DNA from: Paracoccus cavernae
GTDB taxonomy: Bacteria > Pseudomonadota > Alphaproteobacteria > Rhodobacterales > Rhodobacteraceae
Assembly: GCA_030410095.1 (NCBI GenBank)
Contig: JAUFRC010000001.1
Location: 2,492,501 to 2,556,500 of the forward strand
Reading direction: 5' to 3'
Length of the DNA: 64,000 bases
This document shows, piece by piece, positions 9,787 through 18,301 of the stretch. Position 1 is the first letter of the stretch. Each line of letters starts with the position of its first letter. Both the position numbers and the translations under genes were made by a program. The notes beneath the pieces were generated by a model. The model was not told where the DNA came from. It saw nothing but the letters and a program-made list of their open reading frames with translations, and made no database searches.

Positions 9787-10758
9787 ATGAACATCCTCAT
9801 TCTTGGCGCGGCTGGCATGGTCGGGCGTCGTCTGACCAAGAAACTCATCGCCGACGGCGCGCTTGGCGGCACCGCGATCAACCGCATCACCACCTTCGAC
9901 GTCTTCCCGTCGGAAATCCACAGCGACACGATCCGCATCGAGGATATCGCGGGCGACATCGCCGATCCGACCACGATCGAAAGCCTGATCGCCGACCGCC
10001 CCGACGTGATCTTCCATCTGGCCGCCATCGTCTCGGGCGAGGCAGAGGCCGATTTCGACAAGGGCTACCGCATCAACCTCGACGGCACCCGCCTGCTGTT
10101 CGAAACCATCCGCCAACAAAAGGACTATCGCCCGCGCGTGGTCTTTACCTCGTCGATCGCGGTCTTCGGCGCACCCTTCGAGGACAAGATCTCGGACACG
10201 TTCCTCAGCGCGCCGATGACCAGCTACGGCACGCAAAAGGCGATTGGCGAGCTGCTGCTGAACGACTATTCGCGCCGTGGATTCTTCGACGGCATCGGCA
10301 TCCGCCTGCCCACGATCGTCGTGCGTCCGGGCAAGCCGAACAAGGCGGCCTCGGGCTTTTTCTCGGAATCATCCGCGAGCCGCTGGCCGGTCTCGAGGCG
10401 ATTCTGCCGGTCGACGACAGCGTGCGTCACTGGCTGGCCTCGCCCGATGCGGCGGTGGGCTTTCTGCTCCATGCGGCGACGATGGACCTCGCGCCCGTCA
10501 CCGCGCCGCTGCCTGAACATGCCGGGGATCTGCCTTTCGGTCGGCGAAATGATCGAGGGCCTGCGCGCCGTCGCCGGTGACGAGGTCGTCGCCCGCATCA
10601 AGCGTCAGCCCGACGAGACCATCCGCACCATCGTCTCGGGTTGGGCCGAAGATTTCGACCCCGCCCGCGCGATCGAGCTGGGCTTCACCGCCGATGCCGA
10701 TTTCCAAAGCATCGTGCGCGCCCATATCCGCGACACCCAGGCGGGGAAAAAGGCATGA
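9787..10758 (+). CDS. denD: D-erythronate dehydrogenase (DenD-type extended SDR), two compensating frame breaks
   Basis: An extended SDR/epimerase-fold NAD enzyme of about 324 aa: ILGAAGMVGRRL cofactor motif, DVIFHLAAIVSGEAEADFD, VVFTSSIAVFGAPF and SYGTQKAIGELLL (Tyr-x-x-x-Lys), all characteristic of DenD. Between 10365 and about 10505 the correct reading is one frame lower: a G is missing at 10365-10366 (SGFFSGIIREPLAG), and the original frame returns near 10500, where a GC of a GCGCGC run seems lost. Downstream CLNMPGICLSVGEMI fits DenD again. DenD oxidises D-erythronate to 2-oxo-tetronate in the OtnK/OtnC pathway, but no otn kinase or aldolase is seen here. Its stop overlaps the next ATG (ATGA). 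Confidence 0.85.
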   Translation: MNILILGAAGMVGRRLTKKLIADGALGGTAINRITTFDVFPSEIHSDTIRIEDIAGDIADPTTIESLIADRPDVIFHLAAIVSGEAEADFDKGYRINLDGTRLLFETIRQQKDYRPRVVFTSSIAVFGAPFEDKISDTFLSAPMTSYGTQKAIGELLLNDYSRRGFFDGIGIRLPTIVVRPGKPNKAASGFFSESSASRWPVSRRFCRSTTACVTGWPRPMRRWAFCSMRRRWTSRPSPRRCLNMPGICLSVGEMIEGLRAVAGDEVVARIKRQPDETIRTIVSGWAEDFDPARAIELGFTADADFQSIVRAHIRDTQAGKKA

Positions 10759-11489
10759 ACCAGATTGATCTGAAAGGCCGCCATGCCGTCATCACCGGCG
10801 GCGCGCAGGGCATCGGCTTCGCCACCGCCGCCCGTTTTCTCGCCAGCGGGGCCGAGGTCGTCCTGTGGGACGTGAACGGCGATGCGCTGGCGAAAGCCGT
10901 GGCCGAACTGGGCGCGGGCGCAAGCGGCGTGACGCTGGATCTGACCGACGAAGCGGCGGTTTCGGCTGCGGCCAAAGCGGCGGGCACGGTCGATATTCTC
11001 GTCAACAACGCCGGCATCACCGGCGGCAATGCCAAGACCTGGGATCTTGATCCGGCCGTCTGGCGTCAGGTCATGGCCGTCAACCTCGAGGCGCCGTTTC
11101 TGACCTGCCGCGCGCTGGTGCCGGGGATGATCGCGCGCGGATATGGCCGCATCGTCAATATCGCCTCGATCGCGGGCAAAGAGGGCAACCCCAATGCCGC
11201 GCATTACTCGGCCTCGAAGGCGGGGGTCATGGCGCTGACGAAATCGCTCGGCAAAGAACTGGCGGGCACCGGCGTCATCGCCAATGCCGTCACGCCTGCC
11301 GCCGCCCGCACCCCGATTTTCGACCAGATGAGCCAAGAGCACATCGACTATATGCTGTCGAAAATCCCGTTGAACCGCTTCCTTGAAACCGAGGAAATCG
11401 CGGGCATGATCGCTTGGCTCTCGTCCGAGGAATGCTCGTTCTCGACCGGCGCGGTCTTCGACATCTCGGGCGGCCGCGCAACCTATTGA
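10755..11489 (+). CDS. Short-chain dehydrogenase (2-keto-3-deoxy-fuconate dehydrogenase/FabG-like)
   Basis: An intact 244-aa classical SDR: VITGGAQGIGFATAARF, DILVNNAGITG, NIASIAGKEGNPNAAHYSA with the Tyr-x-x-x-Lys, and DISGGRATY at the C-terminus. The ATG overlaps the denD stop by 4 bases, so the two are coupled. Relatives oxidise 2-keto-3-deoxy-L-fuconate/rhamnonate or act as sugar 1-dehydrogenases. Together with the FAH hydrolase at 1-838 it could complete a diketo-deoxy-aldonate route ending in pyruvate plus a hydroxy acid. The exact substrate is unknown. Confidence 0.85.
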   Translation: MNQIDLKGRHAVITGGAQGIGFATAARFLASGAEVVLWDVNGDALAKAVAELGAGASGVTLDLTDEAAVSAAAKAAGTVDILVNNAGITGGNAKTWDLDPAVWRQVMAVNLEAPFLTCRALVPGMIARGYGRIVNIASIAGKEGNPNAAHYSASKAGVMALTKSLGKELAGTGVIANAVTPAAARTPIFDQMSQEHIDYMLSKIPLNRFLETEEIAGMIAWLSSEECSFSTGAVFDISGGRATY

Positions 11490-11496
11490 TGCCTTT

Positions 11497-11526
11497 CGGC
11501 CCTGCCGCGTTACAGCGGCGGGGCCG
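11497..11526. terminator. Inverted repeat between convergent operons
   Basis: CGGCCCTGCCGC and GCGGCGGGGCCG face each other across GTTACA, with single mismatches. It lies just after the SDR stop and before the convergent KduD gene. There is no clear T-tract, so a terminator role is uncertain. Confidence 0.4.
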
Positions 11527-11559
11527 GACCTCGCGCGGCGTGTATCGCGCGGTAGCCGC

Positions 11560-12281
11560 TTAACGCGCCAACCATCCCCCATCGACATTCAGAACCGCGC
11601 CGTTGACGTAATCCGAAGCCGGAGCGGCAAGGAAAACCGCAGCCTGTGCGATATCCTCGGGGCGACCCCAGCGACCGGCGGGAATGCGGGCGCGGATCGC
11701 CTCGGCGCGGGTGGCGTCCTGATGGAGCGGGCGGGTGTTCGGCGTCTCGATATAGCCCGGCGCGATCGCATTGACGTTGATGCCGTGGGCCGCGAGCTCG
11801 TTCGCCAAGAGCTTGGTGATCCCCGCGACGCCGTGTTTCGCGGGCGTATAGGCCCCGACCTCGACCCCGCCCTGAAAGGACAAAAGCGAGGCGATATTGA
11901 CGATCTTGCCCGAGCCGCGCGGCAGCGCCGCCTTGGCGAAAGCCTGCGCGGTGAAAAACACCGATTTAAGGTTGAGATCCATCACGTCGTCCCAGTCTTT
12001 CTCGGTCACATCCAGCGCCTTCGACCGCCGGATCGTGCCCGCGTTATTGACCAGAATGTCGATCCGACGTGCCGCAAACACCTCTTGTGCGGCCATGGGA
12101 TCGGACATTTCGATGCGCAATTCCTCGCCCTTGGTCAGGGCCACGGTTTCGGCGCAGCTCGAGCGGCCCGCAGCGATCACATGCGCTCCCGCCTGCGCCA
12201 TGGCGACCGCAATCGTCTGACCGATGCCGGAATTCGCGCCGGTCACCAGCGCCACTTTGCCCGCGAGCGAAAAGGAGTCAT
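11560..12281 (-). CDS. kduD: 2-dehydro-3-deoxy-D-gluconate 5-dehydrogenase (KduD)-like SDR, one frame break
   Basis: After repair about 240 aa. MTPFSLAGKVALVTGANSGIG, DILVNNAGTIRRSKAL, AYTPAKHGVAGITKLLANE and APGYIETPNTRPL are typical of KduD/2-deoxygluconate 3-dehydrogenases. The tail is NVDGGW. The break is at 12270-12273 (TTTT on the coding strand where TTTTT is needed, PFSLAGK). It interconverts 5-keto-3-deoxy-gluconate and 2-keto-3-deoxygluconate with NAD. It is encoded opposite the denD operon and separated from the upstream aldehyde dehydrogenase by a terminator, so it may have its own promoter in 12282-12329. It extends the cluster toward uronate-type substrates. Confidence 0.88.
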
Positions 12282-12329
12282 CGCATTCTCTCGTACAGGG
12301 GCCGCATCCATCATGGCGGCGGTCGAATG

Positions 12330-12357
12330 AAAAAGGCCGCCAGTTGTGCTGGCGGCC
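12330..12357 (-). terminator. Rho-independent terminator of the aldehyde dehydrogenase gene
   Basis: A perfect 9-bp stem GGCCGCCAG / CTGGCGGCC around a 5-base loop, followed on the minus strand by TTTTT. It lies 19 bases after the ALDH stop. Confidence 0.85.
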
Positions 12358-12376
12358 CGTTGGTCTTCGCGGCTTC

Positions 12377-13828
12377 TCAGGCTTCGGTATCCCAGCCCGA
12401 GATCTGCTTGCTGTCCATGAACTCTTCGATGCCCCAGACGCCGCCCTCGCGCGCGCGACCCGAGGCTTTGACGCCCCCGAAGGCCGAGCCGCGGCCGCGG
12501 CTGACGCCGTTCATCTCGACCATGCCGGCACGCAGTTTGCGCGCCAGACGGTTGCGGCGCGCGCCGTCCTGACTTTGGACATAGTTGGTCAGGCCGTAGA
12601 TCGTGTCGTTGGCGATCGCGACGGCCTCCTCTTCGGTGTCGAAGGGGATGATCGACAGGACGGGGCCGAAGATTTCCTGACGCGCGATGGTCATGTCGTT
12701 GTTCACATCGGCAAAGACCGTCGGACGCACGAAATAGCCGCGGTTCACGCCCTCGGGCAGGCCGGTGCCGCCTGCAACCAGACGTGCACCCTCGTCGATG
12801 CCCGCCTGAATGAGGCCTTGAATCTGGTCCCACTGGCGCTTGCTGACAACGGGGCCGATATGGCGGCCGGGCTGGTGCGCCGTGGCAACCGCGGTTTCCT
12901 CGGCGACCTTTTTGGCGATCTCGACGGCTTTGTCGTAATAGGAACGCTCGACCAGCATCCGCGTCGGCGCGTTACACGACTGGCCCGAGTTATAGAACAC
13001 ATGCCGCGTGCCGCGCAGAACGGCCTTTTCATCGGCATCGGCGAAGACGAGGTTCGCACCCTTGCCGCCGAGTTCGAGCATGACCTTCTTCACGGTATCG
13101 GCTGCCGCTTTGGTGATCGCGATACCGGCGCGGGTCGAGCCGGTGAAAGAAATCATATCGACATCGGGATGGGTCGAAAGCTGCGTGCCAACGCCCGCGC
13201 CATCACCGTTGACCATGTTGTAAACGCCCGCGGGCAGACCCGCCTCGTCGATGATCTCGCTCCAGACCATCGAAGAAAGCGGCGCGATTTCCGAGGGTTT
13301 CATCACGATCGTATCGCCCGCCAGAAGCGCGGGAATGACCTTGAGCGTGACCTGGTTCATCGGCCAGTTCCAGGGCGTGATCAGGCCGACGACGCCGACC
13401 GGCTCCCATGCGACCATCGAGCTGGGCGATTGCGGACCCAGCGGGCGGATGAATTCGAAGCTCTTGAACGCCTCGATGAAGTTCTCGATGTGGTAGGTGC
13501 CCGCCTCGGTCTGGTCATTGAGCGACATATCGGCAGGCGCGCCCATCTCGTGGCTGATCGCCTCGGCCATATCGGGCGCGCGGCGCTTGTAGACCTCGAG
13601 GATCTTCTCGACATGTTTCAGGCGCTCGGCCGGAGCGGTTTCCGACCATGCGGGAAAAGCGGCTTTCGCGGCGGCGACTGCGGCATCGGTATCGGCCTGA
13701 TCCCCGAGCGAGATCACCGCGACGGGCTCCTCGGTCGAGGGATCGATCACGTCCAGATCATTCGGCGTGACCGGATCAACCCATTGCCCGTTGATGTAGA
13801 ATTTGCGCTTGTCGGCAAGACCGGACAT
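12377..13828 (-). CDS. NAD(P)-dependent aldehyde dehydrogenase
   Basis: An intact 483-aa ALDH-superfamily enzyme. The cofactor region has TPWNWPMNQ and MKPSEIAPLSS, with FTGSTRAG. The general base Glu is in MLELGGKGANLVF and the nucleophile Cys in YNSGQSCNAPTRML. EIFGPVLSIIPF lies near the C-terminus. It oxidises an aldehyde to an acid. In this setting the obvious candidate is 2-oxoglutarate semialdehyde made by the AraD-like enzyme, but the sequence does not look like the classical AraE I remember, so substrate is open. It is monocistronic: its own terminator at 12330-12357 and a divergent peroxiredoxin gene upstream. Confidence 0.9.
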   Translation of the reverse strand: MSGLADKRKFYINGQWVDPVTPNDLDVIDPSTEEPVAVISLGDQADTDAAVAAAKAAFPAWSETAPAERLKHVEKILEVYKRRAPDMAEAISHEMGAPADMSLNDQTEAGTYHIENFIEAFKSFEFIRPLGPQSPSSMVAWEPVGVVGLITPWNWPMNQVTLKVIPALLAGDTIVMKPSEIAPLSSMVWSEIIDEAGLPAGVYNMVNGDGAGVGTQLSTHPDVDMISFTGSTRAGIAITKAAADTVKKVMLELGGKGANLVFADADEKAVLRGTRHVFYNSGQSCNAPTRMLVERSYYDKAVEIAKKVAEETAVATAHQPGRHIGPVVSKRQWDQIQGLIQAGIDEGARLVAGGTGLPEGVNRGYFVRPTVFADVNNDMTIARQEIFGPVLSIIPFDTEEEAVAIANDTIYGLTNYVQSQDGARRNRLARKLRAGMVEMNGVSRGRGSAFGGVKASGRAREGGVWGIEEFMDSKQISGWDTEA

Positions 13829-13983
13829 TCGCTGCCCCCTGTTTTCAATCGGCGACAGGTTGGCACCCAATGCCGCGCAACGCAAGCAGCAGAGAATTTT
13901 CTTGCTGCTTCGCGGCGAAGGAGAGACTGGCAATCATGCGCCCGATCTTTATGTTAACGCCAGACCTACAGAGGAGAGGACCA

Positions 13984-14646
13984 ATGTCCCTGCGCATCAA
14001 CGATATCGCGCCCGATTTCACCGCCAACTCCACCGAAGGCGAGATCCGTCTGCACGACTGGATCGGCGACAGCTATGCGATCCTGTTCTCGCATCCGCGC
14101 GATTTCACGCCGGTCTGCACCACTGAATTCGGCGCGGTTGCCCAGCTCGTCCCCGATTTCGAGAAGCGCAACACCAAGGTTCTCGGTGTCTCGGTCGACA
14201 GCGTCGAGGATCACGCAAAATGGAAGCGCGACATCGAAACCGTCGCCGGCACCCCCGCGAATTTCGCGATCATCGACGACACTTCGCTGGCCGTCGCCAA
14301 GGCCTATGACATGCTGCCGGCGGAGTTCTACCTCCCGACCGAAGGCCGCACCCCTGCCCATTCGGCGACCGTGCGCACCGTTTTCATCATCGGGCCGGAC
14401 AAAAAGGTTCGTCTGACCATGACCTATCCGATGTCGGTCGGCCGCAACTTCGCGGAAATCATCCGCGCGCTCGACGCGATCCAGACGACCGACGGCGTGC
14501 CGCTGGCCACCCCCGCGAACTGGGTTCCGGGTCAGGACGTGATCGTGGCGCTGGCGCTCGACGACGCGGCGGCCGAGGCGAAATACGGCGCTCTCGACAA
14601 AAAGCTGCCCTATCTGCGCTTTGCCAAAGACCCGAAAAACGGGTGA
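13984..14646 (+). CDS. 1-Cys peroxiredoxin (Prx6 family)
   Basis: An intact 220-aa thiol peroxidase. The peroxidatic Cys is in HPRDFTPVCTTEFG. The Prx6-type C-terminal domain contains MTYPMSVGRNFAEI and P-x-NW-x-PGQDVIVAL. No resolving Cys is evident, as expected for 1-Cys enzymes. It reduces peroxides in the cytosol. GAGGAGAGG precedes the ATG. It stands alone with its own terminator and is divergent from the aldehyde dehydrogenase. Confidence 0.93.
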   Translation: MSLRINDIAPDFTANSTEGEIRLHDWIGDSYAILFSHPRDFTPVCTTEFGAVAQLVPDFEKRNTKVLGVSVDSVEDHAKWKRDIETVAGTPANFAIIDDTSLAVAKAYDMLPAEFYLPTEGRTPAHSATVRTVFIIGPDKKVRLTMTYPMSVGRNFAEIIRALDAIQTTDGVPLATPANWVPGQDVIVALALDDAAAEAKYGALDKKLPYLRFAKDPKNG

Positions 14647-14654
14647 TCCACACG

Positions 14655-14680
14655 AAAGGGCCGTCATTGACGGCCCTTTT
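14655..14680 (+). terminator. Rho-independent terminator of the peroxiredoxin gene
   Basis: GGGCCGTCA / TGACGGCCC hairpin with a one-base centre followed by TTTT, directly after the stop codon. Confidence 0.8.
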
Positions 14681-14700
14681 CCGTTGCGCCTTTTAGCGCC

Positions 14701-15436
14701 TTAACGCCCGACCGGCCGCGACAGCTTGCGCCGCAGCAGGCAGCGCCAATACTCTGACCGCAGATAACGCATCGGATCCTTGCCGAGACGTTTGGAAACC
14801 GTGCTGCGGCCCGCATCAAGATGCGACGGCCCCACGCCGGGCGGATTGTGCAGGACCACGCGCGGCACGATCAGTTCCGCCCCGAACTCGTACAGATCGA
14901 TCGGCCAATCCGCGACAAAACTGACCGGAGTCGCCGCCGCCAGAAGATCCTCGGCCCCGTGGCGCGAGATGGAATAGCCCGAAGTCAGCGTCGCCCTTTG
15001 CGCCGCGCGGTAAGCGCACCAGCGGCCCAGAGCGCGCTTTTGCCACAAGAGCGCGCGTCCGAAACGATAATCCAGCAAAGCGATCCGCGCCACGCGGTGA
15101 TGGCCCGCTTGCAGGAAAGCCGCGAAATCGGGGTCAGGATCGCATCATCCTCGAGCACGACGGCGCCCGAGAGCCCTCGTCCAGCACGGTTTGATAGATC
15201 TGGCGATGCGACAGGGCACAGGCGAATTCGGCATCGACCATCGCATAGCCCAGACGTTTCGAGGCAGCTTCGCGGTCGATCAGCGCAAGGCAATGCTCTT
15301 GCAGGCCACGCCGCCCGTCCACGCCAAGAATGATGCGCCATTCAAGACCCGCTTCCGCAAGTTGGTCCAGCAAAGGCTGGCGGCGCTGCTCGTCGCCGGC
15401 CAGCGACAGGATGAAAATTGGCCAATCATCTTGCAT
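14701..15436 (-). CDS. Glycosyltransferase family 25 (LPS-type) protein, two frame breaks
   Basis: After repair about 245 aa. It starts MQDDWPIFILSLAGDEQRR. ILGVDGR follows, then a segment with DAEFACALSHRQIY and AVVLEDDAILTPDF, which carries the E/DDD metal and nucleotide-sugar motif of GT25. The breaks are at 15174-15176 (GGG for GGGG) and 15130-15133 (CCCC for CCCCC). GT25 proteins transfer sugars such as galactose onto lipooligosaccharide. It is a single gene between two terminators, with no other envelope genes nearby. Confidence 0.78.
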
Positions 15437-15549
15437 CAGGGCAATCCGCCAAGATTGAATTCAACCATCACGTCTATGCCATAGATTGCAGAAGACAAGA
15501 ATAATAAAGCTCACGCGCCTTCTGTTCGGACGACGAGTGGGTTCCTATG

Positions 15550-15575
15550 AAAAGGCCCCGCGATGCGGGGCCTTT
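15550..15575 (-). terminator. Rho-independent terminator downstream of pnp
   Basis: GGCCCCGC / GCGGGGCC stem with a 3-base loop. On the minus strand it ends in TTTT, 20 bases after the pnp stop. Confidence 0.85.
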
Positions 15576-15594
15576 CCAGTCAAAAGGTCGGCGA

Positions 15595-17734
15595 TTACTC
15601 GGCCTGGTCTTCTTTTTTCGGCTCGGCGATTTCTTCGCCGGTTTCCTGATCGACCATCTTCATGCCGAGACGGACTTTGCCGCGGTCGTCGAAGCCAAGC
15701 AGTTTGACTTTGACTTCCTGACCCTCTTTGAGGATCTCGTTCGGATGGGTCAGGCGCTTGTTGGCGATCTGGCTGACGTGGACCAGACCATCGCGCTTGC
15801 CGAAGAAGTTCACGAAAGCGCCGAAATCGACGAGTTTCACGACTTTGCCGGTGTAGACTTTGCCTTCTTCCGGCTCTGCCACGATCGAATAGATCATGTC
15901 GTAAGCCTTCTTGATCGAATCGGCATTGGCCGAAGCAATCTTGATGACGCCGTCGTCGTTGATGTCGACTTTTGCACCCGAAACTTCAACGATTTCGCGG
16001 ATGACCTTGCCGCCCGAACCGATCACTTCACGGATCTTGTCGGTCGGGATGGTCATGGTCTCGATGCGCGGAGCATGAGCCGAGAATTCGTTGCGGCCTT
16101 CGGTCAGCGCATTGGCCATCTCGCCGAGGATGTGCATCCGGCCGTCTTTGGCCTGAGCCAAAGCCTGCTCCATGATCGCGGGCGTGATGCCTGCAACCTT
16201 GATGTCCATCTGCAGCGAGGTGATGCCGTTCGACGTACCCGCAACCTTGAAGTCCATGTCGCCGAGGTGGTCTTCGTCGCCGAGAATGTCGGTCAGGACC
16301 GCCCATTTCTCGCCTTCGAGGATCAGACCCATCGCAACGCCTGCCACCGGAGCTTTCAGCGGAACGCCCGCATCCATCATCGCCAGCGAGCCGCCGCAGA
16401 CCGAAGCCATCGAGGACGAACCGTTCGATTCGGTGATCTCGGAGACGACGCGGATCGTGTAGGGAAGTCGGTCGCAGCCGGCAGAACCGCCTGAAGCGCG
16501 CGCCATGCCAGCTTGCCGTGACCGATTTCACGACGGCCCGGCGAACCCACGCGGCCAACTTCGCCAACCGAATAGGGCGGGAAGTTGTAGTGCAGCAGGA
16601 AGTTCGAACGCGAATTGCCGTGCAGCGCGTCGATGATCTGTTCGTCGTCGCCGGTGCCGAGCGTGGTCACGACCAGCGCCTGCGTTTCACCGCGGGTGAA
16701 CAGCGACGAACCGTGGGTGCGCGGCAGAACGCCGACTTCGCTCACGATCGAGCGCACGGTCTTGTTGTCGCGACCGTCGATGCGTGCGCCGCCATTGATG
16801 ATGTCGCCGCGCAGGATGCCCGATTCCAGCTTCTTGAGCGCGGAACCAAGGTTCGCATCGGCCAGATCCTCTTCCGAGAGACCGGCTTTGACTTTGGCTT
16901 TCGCCGCTTCGACCGCATCGTGACGGGCCGCTTTGTCGCGGATGCCGTAGGCTGCGCGCATATCGGCTTCACCGATGGCGGCAACGCGGGTGTAAAGCGC
17001 GGAATAGTCCGGCGATTTGAACTCGAAGGGCTCTTTCGCGGCGTCTTCGGCAAGCGAGATGATCAGGTCGATGACCGGCTGCATCTGCTCGTGGCCGAAT
17101 TTGACGGCGCCCAGCATTTCCTCTTCGGTCAGCTCGTAGGCTTCCGATCGACCATCATCACGGCGTCTTTGGTGCCGGCGACAACCAGATCGAGGCGCTG
17201 CTCGGGGTTGTTGCGCAGATGGTCCATGTCCTGGACTTCGGGGTTCAGCACATAGGCGCCGTCGACGAAGCCGACGCGTGCCGCACCGATCGGGCCCATG
17301 AAGGGAACGCCCGAGATGGTCAGCGCAGCCGAAGCGGCGATCATGGCGACGATATCGGGATCGTTGACCAGATCATGCGACAGCACGGTGCACATCACCA
17401 GAACTTCGTTTTTGAAGCCCGGAGCGAACAGCGGACGGACCGGACGGTCGATCAGGCGCGCGGTCAGCGTTTCCTTTTCGGAAGGACGTGCCTCGCGCTT
17501 GAAGAAGCCGCCCGGAATCTTGCCGGCGGCATAGTATTTTTCTTGGTAGTGAACGGTGAGCGGGAAGAAGTCCTGGCCGGGCTTCGGTTCCTTCGCAAAG
17601 GTCACGTTCGCCATGACGCTGGTTTCACCCAGCGTCGCGATGACCGAGCCATCCGCCTGACGGGCGATTTTGCCCGTTTCCAGCGTCAGGGTCTCTTGGC
17701 CCCACTGGATCGATTTTTTCACTTCATGAAACAT
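15595..17734 (-). CDS. pnp: Polyribonucleotide nucleotidyltransferase (PNPase), two frame breaks
   Basis: After repair about 713 aa, full length. There are two RNase PH domains ([12 protein letters not shown], then [21 protein letters not shown]; second domain [20 protein letters not shown] with [10 protein letters not shown]). The KH domain has [15 protein letters not shown], and the S1 domain has [19 protein letters not shown]. It degrades RNA 3' to 5' by phosphorolysis and belongs to the degradosome. The breaks at about 17147 (GA for GAA) and 16462-16464 (CCC for CCCC) lie in strongly conserved sequence. A real double frameshift in pnp is implausible beside an otherwise perfect gene. It follows rpsO in the standard order. 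Confidence 0.95.
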
Positions 17735-17796
17735 CGGTTATCCTTTTCGACGCGGCCCCTGCCACGTCATGCAGCATCCAGCCCCATTGCCGGACG

Positions 17797-17827
17797 CGTA
17801 AAGAAACGCGCCCCGCGAAGGGGCGCG
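17797..17827 (-). terminator. Hairpin between rpsO and pnp
   Basis: CGCGCCCC / GGGGCGCG, 8 bp with a 5-base loop, followed on the minus strand by TTTCTTT. It sits seven bases after the rpsO stop. It could be a partial terminator or an RNase III processing site that sets the rpsO:pnp ratio. Confidence 0.6.
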
Positions 17828-17834
17828 TAGCGTC

Positions 17835-18104
17835 TTAGCGGCGCAGACCCAGCTTGCCGATCAGCGCGGTGTAACGCGCTTCGTCTTTGCCCTTGAGGTA
17901 GTCCAGAAGCTTGCGGCGGGTTGCAACCAGCTTCAGCAGACCACGACGCGAGTGGTTGTCTTTTTTGTGGGTTTTGAAGTGCTCGGTCAGAGCGACAATA
18001 CGGGTGGTCAGGATTGCGACCTGAACTTCCGGAGAGCCGGTATCGCCTTTCGCCGTAGCGAATTCGGTCATGACGCGGGCTTTTTCTTCAAGAGTGATCG
18101 ACAT
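17835..18104 (-). CDS. rpsO: 30S ribosomal protein S15
   Basis: An intact 89-aa S15 of standard length. It contains [36 protein letters not shown] and [12 protein letters not shown]. It binds the central domain of 16S rRNA early in 30S assembly. The gene precedes pnp across a hairpin-containing 100-base gap, as in most proteobacteria. Confidence 0.98.
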   Translation of the reverse strand: MSITLEEKARVMTEFATAKGDTGSPEVQVAILTTRIVALTEHFKTHKKDNHSRRGLLKLVATRRKLLDYLKGKDEARYTALIGKLGLRR

Positions 18105-18301
18105 CGGGATCTCCTTTCGGATTAGAGAAAATCAGGCTCCGGCCGGGATGTCGTCCAGCACGGGTCCGCAGAAACCGCCGGATTCGTGCCGACGGATGGT
18201 GGCCTATAGCCAGAATCGCCAAAAATTGGAAGACTTTTATGCCAATGCCCTCCGGAGCGGCAGAAGGATGCGCAAGCATCAAGCATCGCCCCCGACCGGG
18301 C

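Noticed and set aside
12224..13957. A 577-codon frame opposite the aldehyde dehydrogenase gene
   Set aside because: Low-complexity His/Arg/Asp-rich shadow; the minus strand encodes an intact ALDH.
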